Of a stretch of DNA of 36,948 bases, positions 26,004 through 33,041 are shown one piece after another. The stretch is from NCBI GenBank assembly GCA_903940425.1, contig CAJAKX010000255.1:1-36948 (forward strand), read 5' to 3'. The stretch is from an uncultured Opitutia bacterium (lineage in GTDB: Bacteria > Verrucomicrobiota > Verrucomicrobiia > Opitutales > Opitutaceae). Both the position numbers and the translations under genes were made by a program. The notes below the pieces were generated by a model. The model did no database searches. It had not been told where the DNA came from and saw only the letters and a list, made by a program, of their open reading frames with translations. Within the stretch, counting starts at the first letter, position 1. Every line of letters starts with the position of its first letter.

Positions 26004-26420
26004 ATGAACCTCACTCTGCCTCCCGGCGGGATCCTGCTCGGCCTCGGCTGCGACGTCATCGAGGTCGAGCGCGTCCGTGGCGTGCTCGACCGGCAGGGCG
26101 GGCGCTTTCTCCAGCGCGTGTTCACCGACGAGGAACGCGCCTACTGCTTCGACCGTAAATTCCCCCACCGGCACCTGGCGGCGCGCTTCGCCGCCAAGGA
26201 GGCCGTGTCGAAGGCTTTCACCACCGGCATCGGCGCCGAGCTGGGCTGGAAATCGGTCTCCGTCTACCATGGCGCGCGCAACGAGCCGCTCGTGCGCCTC
26301 GACGAGCAGGGCCGGGCGCTGCTCGCCCAGGTCGGCGCCACGCACGTGCACATCTCGCTTTCACACACCGATACACTCGCAATGGCCGTCGCCGCGCTGG
26401 TGCGGCAGCCTCCGGCCTGA
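26004..26420 (+). CDS. acpS: Holo-[acyl-carrier-protein] synthase
   Basis: 138 residues from ATG 26004. It transfers 4'-phosphopantetheine from CoA to ACP. The magnesium-binding aspartate in LGLGCDVIEVERVRG and the glutamate in AARFAAKEAVSKAF are the two family motifs, followed by the C-terminal VHISLSHTDTLAMAVAAL. No clear Shine-Dalgarno is present; the gap upstream is filled by a heptamer repeat. nnr follows after 20 bp with a strong AAGGAGG site. Confidence 0.96.
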   Translation: MNLTLPPGGILLGLGCDVIEVERVRGVLDRQGGRFLQRVFTDEERAYCFDRKFPHRHLAARFAAKEAVSKAFTTGIGAELGWKSVSVYHGARNEPLVRLDEQGRALLAQVGATHVHISLSHTDTLAMAVAALVRQPPA

Positions 26421-26440
26421 GAAGGAGGATTCCTTCCGCC

Positions 26441-27997
26441 ATGAACTCCGCCTGGTCCGATCCCATCCTCCCCTGCGCCGAGGCGAAGGCGCTGGAGACG
26501 CGGCTGTTTGGCGGCGAGGAGGCACGCGAATGGCCGGCGATGCAGCAGGCCGGCGCCGCCGTGGGTCGGGCGGCGCTCGAGGATTTCAAGGAGATCGGCG
26601 GCTTTCCCGCCGCCGGCCGCGTGCTCGTGCTGGCCGGCAAGGGCCACAACGGCGGCGATGCCCTGTTCGCGGCGAAAACCATCCTTGAACAGCATCCGGC
26701 GGCGCAGGCGACCGTGCTGTTTGTCAGCGGGGAACGGGCCCTCCGGCCGCTGGCCTGGCGCGCCTGGCGGGAGCTGCTGCGCATCGCCCCCGGACGGGTG
26801 ACGAAATTGCCTCCGAAAAAGGGGAATCCGGAAGGCCGGGGGGAATACGACCTCTGCCTCGATGGCATCTTCGGCTTCCAGTTTCGTCCGCCTGTGGATG
26901 TCGCCACGGCCGAGGTGCTCCGCCGCGTCAACGCGCATCCCGGCATCCGTCTGCGGGCGGCCGTCGACCTGCCCAGCGGAGTGGGCGGGGAGGCGGGCGA
27001 CATCATCTTCCGCGCCGACTTCACTTATGCCACGGGCAGCGTGAAAGCGCCGTTGCTCGCGGAGCGCCATCGCGACATGGTGGGGCGGCTGCGTTACCTT
27101 GACCTCGGATTTTTTGAGGCGGAAAACAATATCGCGGGTGCGGTCGATCGGGTGCTCAAACCCTCGGTACTCGCTCCACTCGCCGCATTGCGCGCGCCCC
27201 AGTCGGACAAGCGCACCTTCGGACACCTTTTCGTGATCGGCGGGTCCCGCCACTACCCCGGTGCCGTGTTGATGTGCGTGCGGGCCGCACTGCGCAGCGG
27301 GGTGGGGCTGGTCACCGCTTTTGTGCCGGAATCGCTCGCGGCCGCCTACGCGGCGCGCGCCCCGGAGGCCATCTGGGTGGGCTGGCCGGAGACCCCCGCG
27401 GGCAGCCTCGCGCCCGAGGGTCTGCCGCTGTTCCGCGCGCAACTCGAGCGGGCCACCGCGCTGGTCATGGGTCCCGGGCTCGGCCCGGAGCGCGGCGCGC
27501 ACGCCCTGGCCGGCGAAATCGTCAAGCTGACCGATCTGCCGATCGTGCTCGACGCCGACGCACTGCAGCCCGCGGTGCTCGCCGCCGTCCGGGGCGAGCG
27601 CGTCGTCTGTCTGCCGCATGCCGGCGAATTCCAGCGGCTCGCCGGCGGGCGCGAGGCGAATTCCGCCGTGTTGCGCGCCGTCGCGCACGAGACGGGTGCG
27701 ACCGTCGTCCTCAAAGGCCCGGTCACGCGCATCGCCGATGGCGACCGCGTCTACCACAGTTTCTTTGGAGGACCGGTGTTGGCGCGCGGCGGCAGCGGCG
27801 ATCTGCTGGCGGGCCTGGTCGGCGGGCTGCTCGCCCAGTCGACGTGCGAGCCGGTGCCGGCGGCGTGCCGCGGGGTGGTGTGGCATGGTCTCGCCGCCGA
27901 TTTGCTCGCGCGGGACCGCGGCCAGGTGGCGGTGCAGGCGACCCAGTTGCTCGATTATCTTCCCGCCGCCCTCCGGCTCGCGTCCGATGCCCGTTGA
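26441..27997 (+). CDS. nnr: Bifunctional NAD(P)H-hydrate repair enzyme
   Basis: 518 residues: an N-terminal YjeF_N epimerase domain (about 1-225) and a C-terminal ribokinase-like ADP-dependent dehydratase (about 235-518). Together they repair damaged NAD(P)HX. The C-terminal domain is well conserved: GHLFVIGGSRHYPGAVLM, VMGPGLGPERG, LDADALQPAVL, LPHAGEFQRLAG and LARGGSGDLLAGLVGGLLA with the catalytic aspartate. The N-terminal motif is altered: GKGHNGGDA for the usual GxGNNGGDG, and DGIFGFQFRPP where DALFGTGL is expected, so epimerase activity is less certain. A strong AAGGAGG ribosome-binding site precedes it. It overlaps dprA by 11 bp. Confidence 0.92.
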   Translation: MNSAWSDPILPCAEAKALETRLFGGEEAREWPAMQQAGAAVGRAALEDFKEIGGFPAAGRVLVLAGKGHNGGDALFAAKTILEQHPAAQATVLFVSGERALRPLAWRAWRELLRIAPGRVTKLPPKKGNPEGRGEYDLCLDGIFGFQFRPPVDVATAEVLRRVNAHPGIRLRAAVDLPSGVGGEAGDIIFRADFTYATGSVKAPLLAERHRDMVGRLRYLDLGFFEAENNIAGAVDRVLKPSVLAPLAALRAPQSDKRTFGHLFVIGGSRHYPGAVLMCVRAALRSGVGLVTAFVPESLAAAYAARAPEAIWVGWPETPAGSLAPEGLPLFRAQLERATALVMGPGLGPERGAHALAGEIVKLTDLPIVLDADALQPAVLAAVRGERVVCLPHAGEFQRLAGGREANSAVLRAVAHETGATVVLKGPVTRIADGDRVYHSFFGGPVLARGGSGDLLAGLVGGLLAQSTCEPVPAACRGVVWHGLAADLLARDRGQVAVQATQLLDYLPAALRLASDAR

Positions 27998-29114
27998 ACT
28001 CACAGAACAGCAGGCGTTCCTGGTGCTGAACGCGCTGCCCAACATCGGCCCGATCACGACCAACCGTCTTCTCGAGGAGCTGGGCGGCGATCCCCGGGCG
28101 ATTTTTGCCGTCAGCGGGAACCGGCTGGGGGCCGTGAAGGGTGTCGGTCCGGCCATCAGCCGGACCCTCGCGCAGTGGGGCGAACATTTCGACCTTGCCC
28201 GTGAGGAAAAAAAGCTCGCCGACACGGGCGCGACCTTCATCACCACGCGCGATGACGCCTACCCCAAGCTGCTGCGCCAGATCCACGATCCGCCCATCGG
28301 TCTCTACCGCAAGGGCGCCTACGCCTTCGAACATCCGTGCATCGCGATCGTCGGCAGCCGCCGGACCACGCTTTATGGGCAGGCGGTCGCCCGCAAGCTC
28401 GGCGCCGAGCTTGCCGAACGCGGGTTCTGCGTGGTGAGCGGACTGGCGCGCGGCATCGACACCGCCGCGCATGAGGGCGCGCTGTCGGTCGGCGGCCGGA
28501 CGGCCGCGGTGCTCGGCACCGGCCTCGACCTCATCTACCCGCCGGAAAACCTCGACCTTTACCGGCGGATCGCCGAGACGGGCGCGATCCTGTCGGAGTT
28601 TCCCTTCGGCCGACGGGCCGACCGGCAGTCATTCGCCATGCGCAACCGCATCGTCGCCGGCATCTGCGAGGCGGTCGTGGTGGCGGAGAGCGACGTCGAT
28701 GGCGGCGCGATGATCACAGCGCGTTTTGCCGGCGAACAGGGCCGGCTCATCTTCGCCGTGCCGGGCCGGATCGATCAGCCCTCCAGTCACGGCTGTCACC
28801 AGCTCATTCGCGACGGCGCCACACTCCTCACCAGCGTGGACGACATCCTCGCCGAGTTGAACTACCTCGACGGCCTGCGACCGGCGCCGATCCCCGCGGG
28901 CGCGGCGGACAGCGCCATGGTGGGTGGACTGAGTGAGACGGAGCAACGCGTCTTCGAATGCTTCCGCGGCGGCTCCATTCTAAACATCGACGCCCTCGTC
29001 GGTCTCACGCAGATGCCGGCCCACGAGCTGGGTGCCACGCTCATGCTGCTCGAGTTGAAGCGGCTCGTGGTCAAGCGCGTCGACGGCGCCTTTGAGGCGC
29101 GCGGCGGCGCGTAG
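27987..29114 (+). CDS. dprA: DNA-processing protein DprA
   Basis: 375 residues from ATG 27987. DprA protects incoming single-stranded DNA during natural transformation and loads RecA. An N-terminal helix-hairpin-helix-like part (LPNIGPITTNRLLEELGG) precedes the Rossmann-like core: IAIVGSRRTTLYGQAVARKL, VVSGLARGIDTAAHEGAL, TAAVLGTGLDLIYPPEN, LSEFPFG, NRIVAGICEAVVVAE and AVPGRIDQPSSHGCHQLI. The C-terminal DprA winged helix (LSETEQRVFECFRGGSILNI to the end) is present. The start is inside the nnr 3' end. The gene alone does not prove competence. Confidence 0.95.
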   Translation: MPVELTEQQAFLVLNALPNIGPITTNRLLEELGGDPRAIFAVSGNRLGAVKGVGPAISRTLAQWGEHFDLAREEKKLADTGATFITTRDDAYPKLLRQIHDPPIGLYRKGAYAFEHPCIAIVGSRRTTLYGQAVARKLGAELAERGFCVVSGLARGIDTAAHEGALSVGGRTAAVLGTGLDLIYPPENLDLYRRIAETGAILSEFPFGRRADRQSFAMRNRIVAGICEAVVVAESDVDGGAMITARFAGEQGRLIFAVPGRIDQPSSHGCHQLIRDGATLLTSVDDILAELNYLDGLRPAPIPAGAADSAMVGGLSETEQRVFECFRGGSILNIDALVGLTQMPAHELGATLMLLELKRLVVKRVDGAFEARGGA

Positions 29115-29118
29115 CGCC

Positions 29119-29187
29119 AATTCAAGAAGGAGGATTCAAGATTGAGACGGTGCAGGCGGATCGATCTTCCGTCTTGAATCTTGAATC
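29119..29187. terminator. Heptamer-based inverted repeat between convergent dprA and the HIT gene
   Basis: Left units AATTCAA, GAAGGAG, GATTCAA, GATTGAG (29119-29146) and right units TCTTCCG, TCTTGAA, TCTTGAA (29165-29185) are complementary types. The core GATTCAAGATT-GAGACGG (29133-29150) pairs almost perfectly with CCGTCTTGAATC extended by TTGAATC (29169-29187), giving a stem of about 18 bp. It lies between two convergent stops, so it could act as a bidirectional terminator built from heptamer repeats. Confidence 0.6.
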
Positions 29188-29199
29188 AGCGTAAGCGGC

Positions 29200-29538
29200 T
29201 CAGCCCGGCGGCCAGTTCATCTGGCGTCCGGCCAGCAGGTGCACATGCAGGTGCGGCACGCTTTCGCAGGCGTCGGAGCCGTTGTTGATCACGAGGCGGT
29301 AGCCGCCGGCGAGGCCGAGTTTCCTGGCGACCACGCCCGCAGTGACGATCAGATGGCCGAGGATGGCCTCATCGGCGGCGGTGGCGTCACCGGCGCGCGC
29401 GATGACTTTCTTCGGGATGATGAGCAGGTGCACCGGTGCCTGCGGCTGGATGTCATGGATGACAATGCAGTGCTCGTCTTCGTGCTCGATCCGGGCGGGA
29501 ATCTCTCGCTCAATGATGCGCTGGAAGGCGGTTTTCAT
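29200..29538 (-). CDS. HIT family (histidine triad) hydrolase
   Basis: 112 residues, the size of HinT-type proteins. The triad VPHLHVHLLAGRQMNWPPG holds the HxHxH active site near the C-terminus, and HLLIIPKKVIA, GGYRLVINNGSDACES and the N-terminal FQRIIEREIPARI are typical. HIT proteins hydrolyse nucleoside phosphoramidates and related AMP-linked compounds; the substrate here is unknown. Its start lies 7 bp from the left inverted repeat of the GxxExxY cassette, so its promoter or operon link may have been changed by that insertion. Confidence 0.93.
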   Translation of the reverse strand: MKTAFQRIIEREIPARIEHEDEHCIVIHDIQPQAPVHLLIIPKKVIARAGDATAADEAILGHLIVTAGVVARKLGLAGGYRLVINNGSDACESVPHLHVHLLAGRQMNWPPG

Positions 29539-29545
29539 GAATTCA

Positions 29546-29574
29546 TTTCACAGGAGGGCGCAGAGCCAGCAGAG
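29546..29574. repeat. Left inverted repeat of the GxxExxY cassette
   Basis: Reading inward, TTTCACAGGAG then GGCGCAGAG then CCAGCAGAG. It matches the right copy (29993-30021, reverse complement) at 24 of 29 positions. Inside is a 9-bp period with the cores CAGGAG, CAGAG, CAGAG. The repeat ends 2 bases before the stop codon of the GxxExxY gene. Confidence 0.7.
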
Positions 29575-29576
29575 GA

Positions 29577-29981
29577 TCACGCATCGGCGCCAGGCAGTAT
29601 GAGTCGGGACAAGCCGTCAGTGAGTCTGGCGACGTTGAAGTTGATCAGCAGTCCGAGCGGAACATCGAGAAGCTTCATGTAACTCAGAAGTTGGGCCTTG
29701 TGGATGGGCAAAATGGCCTCGACGGACTTTGTCTCAACCAATACGCATCCATTCACGAGCATATCGAAGCGCAGAGGCTCTTCCCTGACGAAGGTTTTAT
29801 ACCGGACCTTGACAATCTTCTGATTGAGCGAGTCCAGCCGCCGCCGCAGTTCGAGCTCCCTGGTGAGGCACCATTCATAGATGGATTCCACCAGTCCGGG
29901 GCCTTTGTCGCGGTGGACTTCGATGGCAGCGCCAATGATGACCTGCGTAAGATTGGAGGCTTTGGAGAATAGGGGATGCAT
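29577..29981 (-). CDS. GxxExxY protein, PD-(D/E)XK nuclease-like
   Basis: 134 residues. The name-giving motif is GPGLVESIYEWCLTREL. The rest (VRYKTFVREEPLRFDMLV, NGCVLVETKSVEAILPIHKA, QLLSYMKLLDVPLGLLINFN) matches the GxxExxY family, which belongs to the PD-(D/E)XK nuclease superfamily; FD and ETK would be the metal-site residues. Biochemical function is unknown. Its base composition is visibly lower in G+C than the neighbours, and both ends abut inverted repeats (29546-29574 and 29993-30021), so it looks recently acquired as a single-gene unit. It interrupts an otherwise tight - strand gene row. Confidence 0.92.
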   Translation of the reverse strand: MHPLFSKASNLTQVIIGAAIEVHRDKGPGLVESIYEWCLTRELELRRRLDSLNQKIVKVRYKTFVREEPLRFDMLVNGCVLVETKSVEAILPIHKAQLLSYMKLLDVPLGLLINFNVARLTDGLSRLILPGADA

Positions 29982-29992
29982 GGCATCCCTTC

Positions 29993-30021
29993 TCTGCTTC
30001 CTCTGCGGTCTCCTGTAAAAA
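29993..30021. repeat. Right inverted repeat of the GxxExxY cassette
   Basis: On the - strand, reading inward, it is TTTTACAGGAG, ACCGCAGAG, GAAGCAGAG, with the same 9-bp period as the left copy. It begins 11 bases before the GxxExxY start codon and ends 5 bases before the stop of the next gene (30027). Together the two repeats enclose a 476-bp unit containing only this one gene. Confidence 0.7.
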
Positions 30022-30026
30022 CAAAA

Positions 30027-30563
30027 CTACAGAAACAGCAGGTTCACGCTGGCGCTGCGGCGGCTGCGGGCCGCGGCGAGGTCGCGGATGAGCGCGAGCG
30101 ACTCGCGGTATTCGCGCTGGCGCCGGCTGGTCCAGCGGCGGCGCGGCGGACAGTGCGCCGGCCGGAGATTGGTGACGAGCAGGGTGGATTCGCGATAGCG
30201 CGCCAGGCGCCGGAGGCCCGTCAAAACATGCTCGCGGGCGAAGAGCGGCGTGACGGCGGCGGCGGACTCTGCTGCATCCCAGTGGAAAAAACCGTGATCC
30301 TGCCGGCCGTCGCAAAGGCGCTCGAGGAGACGCGCGGCGGCGGCGGCGAAAGCCGGGTCGCTGGGTTCGGCCCCTTCGATGCGCTCAGGGCCGGCCGGGT
30401 CCCCGTCGGGAGGCGGCCGTTCCGCCGGCCGGTCGGCCGGCTCGGCTAGGCTGGTGGTGATGGCCGTCTGAATCTGCTGCGCGAGGTAAAGGTCGTGGCC
30501 GGTGAGGCCCGCAAAAAGCGCGTTGATGAAGTGAAGACGGCGCAGATGGTCGCTGCTGGTCAT
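30027..30563 (-). CDS. Protein of unknown function, coupled to nrdR
   Basis: 178 residues. No family is recognised. It is Ala/Arg-rich, with a helical N-terminus (HLRRLHFINALFAGLTGHDL, YLAQQIQTAITTSLAE), a Pro-rich linker (PADRPAERPPPDGDPAGPER), a middle part with HGFFHWDAAESAAAVTPLFA, and a very basic C-terminal third (RPAHCPPRRRWTSRRQREYR). No signal peptide or membrane helix. Its start overlaps the nrdR stop by ATGA, which supports a real, translationally coupled gene. The basic tail could bind nucleic acid; that is only a guess. Confidence 0.75.
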   Translation of the reverse strand: MTSSDHLRRLHFINALFAGLTGHDLYLAQQIQTAITTSLAEPADRPAERPPPDGDPAGPERIEGAEPSDPAFAAAAARLLERLCDGRQDHGFFHWDAAESAAAVTPLFAREHVLTGLRRLARYRESTLLVTNLRPAHCPPRRRWTSRRQREYRESLALIRDLAAARSRRSASVNLLFL

Positions 30564-31018
30564 TGCTTCGGCTCTTCGGGATGGCTGATCTCCTCCATGA
30601 AATCGGAGAGGTCGCGGAATTCCTTATAGACGCTGGCGAAGCGCACGTAAGCCACCTGGTCGATGCGACGCAGATGGCGCATCACCTCGTCGCCGATGGC
30701 CCGGCTGGGAATCTCGCTTTCGTACTGGGCCTCCAGCGCGTCGATGACGTCGTCGACGATCATGGTGATCTGCTCGAGGTCGACCGGACGCTTGTGGCAG
30801 GCGGCGCGGATGGCGTGAAGGAGTTTTTCCCGGTCGAACTCTTCGCGGCGTCCGTCGCGCTTGGTGACCATGATGCCATCCCTCACCAGGGTTTCGATGG
30901 TGGTATAGCGGTGGCCGCATTCCAGGCACTCGCGGCGGCGGCGGATGGTGTTGCCCTCCTTGCTGATGCGGGAGTCAATCACTTTGTCCGCGATGGAAGT
31001 GCATTTGGGGCAGCGCAT
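30560..31018 (-). CDS. nrdR: Transcriptional repressor NrdR
   Basis: 152 residues, standard length. The N-terminal zinc ribbon MRCPKCTSIADKVIDSR...CLECGHRYTT binds the NrdR box upstream of ribonucleotide reductase genes, and the ATP-cone domain (VTKRDGRREEFDREKLLHAI) senses ATP/dATP. No nrd genes are in the window. It is the second gene of a - strand row that starts with pabA, 47 bp downstream of the pabA stop. Confidence 0.96.
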   Translation of the reverse strand: MRCPKCTSIADKVIDSRISKEGNTIRRRRECLECGHRYTTIETLVRDGIMVTKRDGRREEFDREKLLHAIRAACHKRPVDLEQITMIVDDVIDALEAQYESEIPSRAIGDEVMRHLRRIDQVAYVRFASVYKEFRDLSDFMEEISHPEEPKQ

Positions 31019-31065
31019 GAGCGGGGTGGGCGGTGGGAGCTGTCAGGGGGGAGACGGCGGGCGGC

Positions 31066-31632
31066 TCAATTGAGCGACAGGAAGTTTTGCAGAATGTTCA
31101 TTCCGTGCTCGGTGGCGATGGACTCGGGGTGGAACTGCACCCCCCAGACGGGCAGCGTCTGGTGGCGCAGCCCCATGATTTCGCCCTCGGCGGTCTCGGC
31201 GGTGACTTCGAGGCAGTCGGGCAGGGTGGCGCGCTCGACGAGCAGCGAATGATAACGCGTGGCGCGGAAGGGCGAGGGCAGACCGCGAAACACATCGGTG
31301 CCGCGGTGCAGGATGGGCGAGAGCTTGCCGTGCATGAGGCGGCCGGCCCGCACCACGCGCCCGCCGAAGTAGTGGCCGATGGCCTGGTGTCCGAGGCAGA
31401 CGCCGAGGATGGGTTTCCGGCCGGCGAAGGCCTTGATGATGTCCAGGGTGACGCCGGCCTCGCGCGGCGAGCAGGGGCCGGGGGAGAGCAGCACCCGGTC
31501 GGGATTGAGGGCCAGCGCCTGCTCCGGCGTGATCTCGTTGTTGCGGAAAACGCGCTGCGCCACGCCCAACTGGCCGAAGTATTGGACCAGGTTGAACGTG
31601 AAGGAATCGAAGTTGTCGATGACCAGCAGCAC
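31066..31632 (-). CDS. pabA: Aminodeoxychorismate/anthranilate synthase glutamine amidotransferase subunit
   Basis: 188 residues from GTG 31632 (reading [20 protein letters not shown]), which fits the family exactly; the longer start in the ORF track adds 25 residues without homology. The catalytic cysteine is in [17 protein letters not shown] and the His/Glu pair in [28 protein letters not shown] is also typical. PabA and TrpG cannot be separated by sequence alone and many bacteria use one subunit for both. Divergence from folP-folB-folK favours a folate role. Confidence 0.9.
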   Translation of the reverse strand: MLLVIDNFDSFTFNLVQYFGQLGVAQRVFRNNEITPEQALALNPDRVLLSPGPCSPREAGVTLDIIKAFAGRKPILGVCLGHQAIGHYFGGRVVRAGRLMHGKLSPILHRGTDVFRGLPSPFRATRYHSLLVERATLPDCLEVTAETAEGEIMGLRHQTLPVWGVQFHPESIATEHGMNILQNFLSLN

Positions 31633-31637
31633 AGGGT

Positions 31638-31667
31638 ACTCTACCCCCAGGAGGGAGGAACGGTCAA
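31638..31667 (-). promoter_or_regulatory. Possible promoter of pabA
   Basis: On the - strand TTGACC (31667-31662) and TAGAGT (31643-31638) are separated by 18 bp and resemble the sigma-70 -35 and -10 boxes (5/6 and 4/6 matches). The -10 lies only 5 bp from the GTG start, so the transcript would be leaderless or nearly so. A GGGTA-CTC-TACCC palindrome overlaps the -10. Sigma-70 consensus may not apply well in this phylum, so this is tentative. Confidence 0.3.
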
Positions 31668-31716
31668 GTGCCGGGGCTTGCCAGTCGGCGCACACCATGC
31701 AAGTCATGCACGGTTC

Positions 31717-32652
31717 GTGGAACCCGCCGAATCAACTGTTTTCCACTCCTGGCAAAGCCCGCATGGCCGCCCGCTGCCGGTGCCGGACGGTCGCACGCTC
31801 GTCATGGGCGTGTTGAACCTCACTCCCGATTCCTTTTCCGACGGGGGACAGTTGCCCTCCGCCCAGGCGGTCGTGGATCGGGCCGGCGGAATGCTGGCGG
31901 CCGGCGCCGATGTGCTCGACATGGGCGGCGAATCGACGCGGCCGGGCGCGGCGCCGGTGAGTGCGGCCGAGGAATGTGACCGCGTGCTGCCGGCGCTGGC
32001 CGCGCTGCGTCGAACCTTTCCGGACGCGGCCATTTCCATCGACACCTACAAGGCGACGGTGGCGGACGCCGCGGTGCGGGCCGGCGCGGATATCGTCAAC
32101 GACATCTGGGGTTGCCTGCACGGATTTACGGCGGAGGAGCGGCGGCGCGGGATCGAGGCCCTGCAAAGCGGCGTCCCCGCACCGTCCCTGCCGCGTTCGC
32201 CCATGGCGGCGGCGGTGGCCGCGCTCCGCTGTCCGGTCATCCTCATGCACAACCGGCCCGACCGGAACTACGGCGACTTCTGGGCCGACCTGCTGCTCGA
32301 CCTGCGGCTGAGCCTTGCCGTGGCGCAGGCTGCGGGGGTGCCGGCGCACCAGCTCTGGCTCGACCCGGGCTTTGGCTTCGCGAAGGAACCGGAGCACAAT
32401 CTCGAGGTGCTTAAACACCTCGACCGGATCGTCGCGCTCGGCCACCCGGTCCTGCTCGGCACCTCGCGGAAGTCGACCATCGGCCTCGTGCTTGGCGCGC
32501 GGGTGGACGACCGGCTTGACGGCACGGGCGCCACGCTCGTGTGGGGCATCCGGCAGGGTTGCCAGATGGTGCGCGTCCATGACGTGGCGCCGATGTTGCG
32601 CTTCGTGCGGATGGCCGATGCAATCAGGGCCGGTCTCACCTGGAAACCATGA
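31717..32652 (+). CDS. folP: Dihydropteroate synthase
   Basis: 311 residues from GTG 31717; GTG 31780 and ATG 31804 are alternatives and none has a clear ribosome-binding site. It condenses para-aminobenzoate with 6-hydroxymethyl-dihydropterin diphosphate. [80 protein letters not shown] and [11 protein letters not shown] are the family motifs. An insertion of roughly 25 residues ([20 protein letters not shown] and on) follows VNDIWG. The stop overlaps the folB start (ATGA). Confidence 0.93.
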   Translation: MEPAESTVFHSWQSPHGRPLPVPDGRTLVMGVLNLTPDSFSDGGQLPSAQAVVDRAGGMLAAGADVLDMGGESTRPGAAPVSAAEECDRVLPALAALRRTFPDAAISIDTYKATVADAAVRAGADIVNDIWGCLHGFTAEERRRGIEALQSGVPAPSLPRSPMAAAVAALRCPVILMHNRPDRNYGDFWADLLLDLRLSLAVAQAAGVPAHQLWLDPGFGFAKEPEHNLEVLKHLDRIVALGHPVLLGTSRKSTIGLVLGARVDDRLDGTGATLVWGIRQGCQMVRVHDVAPMLRFVRMADAIRAGLTWKP

Positions 32653-33020
32653 CTCCCGACACGCTCACCCTTTCCCGCATGCATTTCTTCGGCCGCCACG
32701 GCGTGCTGCCCGAGGAGACGGCCCGCGGCCAGGATTTCGAGGTCACCGTGCAGCTGGAACTGCCGCTGGCCGAGGCCGGCCGGACCGATGATCTCACCCG
32801 CACCGTCGACTACCGGGCGGTGCACGCAACGGTGCGCACGGTCATGGAAGGACCGCCCTGCAAGCTCGCCGAGACGCTGGCGGAGGCCGTGGCGGCGGAA
32901 CTGCTGCGCGCGTTTCCCCTCGTGCGGGCGGTCGAGGTTGAGGTAATCAAACCAAAGCCGCCGGTGGATTTCATCTGCGCCGGTCTGGCGGTGCGGGTGC
33001 GCCGGACCCGGACCACATGA
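32649..33020 (+). CDS. folB: Dihydroneopterin aldolase
   Basis: 123 residues. It converts dihydroneopterin to 6-hydroxymethyl-dihydropterin. LTLSRMHFFGRHGVLPEETA, the FEVTVQLELPL strand, TRTVDYRAVHATVRTVMEG and LAETLAEAVAAELL are characteristic, as is the late EVEVIKPKPPVDF. The ATGA overlap with folP and the 21-bp gap to folK place it in a three-gene folate operon. Confidence 0.95.
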   Translation: MTPDTLTLSRMHFFGRHGVLPEETARGQDFEVTVQLELPLAEAGRTDDLTRTVDYRAVHATVRTVMEGPPCKLAETLAEAVAAELLRAFPLVRAVEVEVIKPKPPVDFICAGLAVRVRRTRTT

Positions 33021-33037
33021 CCTATACGACGTATAGG
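33021..33037. repeat. Perfect palindrome filling the folB-folK gap
   Basis: CCTATACG and CGTATAGG flank a single A. The 17-bp palindrome starts directly after the folB stop and ends 4 bases before the folK ATG, so it replaces any normal ribosome-binding region except a close AGGA. It is AT-rich against a GC-rich surrounding. It may be a dispersed element or an operator; neither can be shown from one copy. Confidence 0.6.
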
Positions 33038-33041
33038 ACCC

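Noticed and set aside
26264-28246. A 660-residue - strand ORF antisense to nnr and dprA
   Set aside because: Shadow of two conserved overlapping genes; no domain visible.
29537-29546. ATGAATTCAT palindrome at the HIT gene start as an operator
   Set aside because: Ten bases partly made of the start codon itself; too short to call, and easily explained by chance in the AT-rich edge.
29577-31632. A defence island built around GxxExxY, the unknown protein and NrdR
   Set aside because: nrdR, pabA and HIT are housekeeping genes, and only the GxxExxY unit looks mobile; no toxin-antitoxin, restriction or other defence genes are seen.
31033-31716. Upstream extension of the folP ORF (228 codons)
   Set aside because: It is antisense to pabA, and DHPS homology begins only near 31780-31804.
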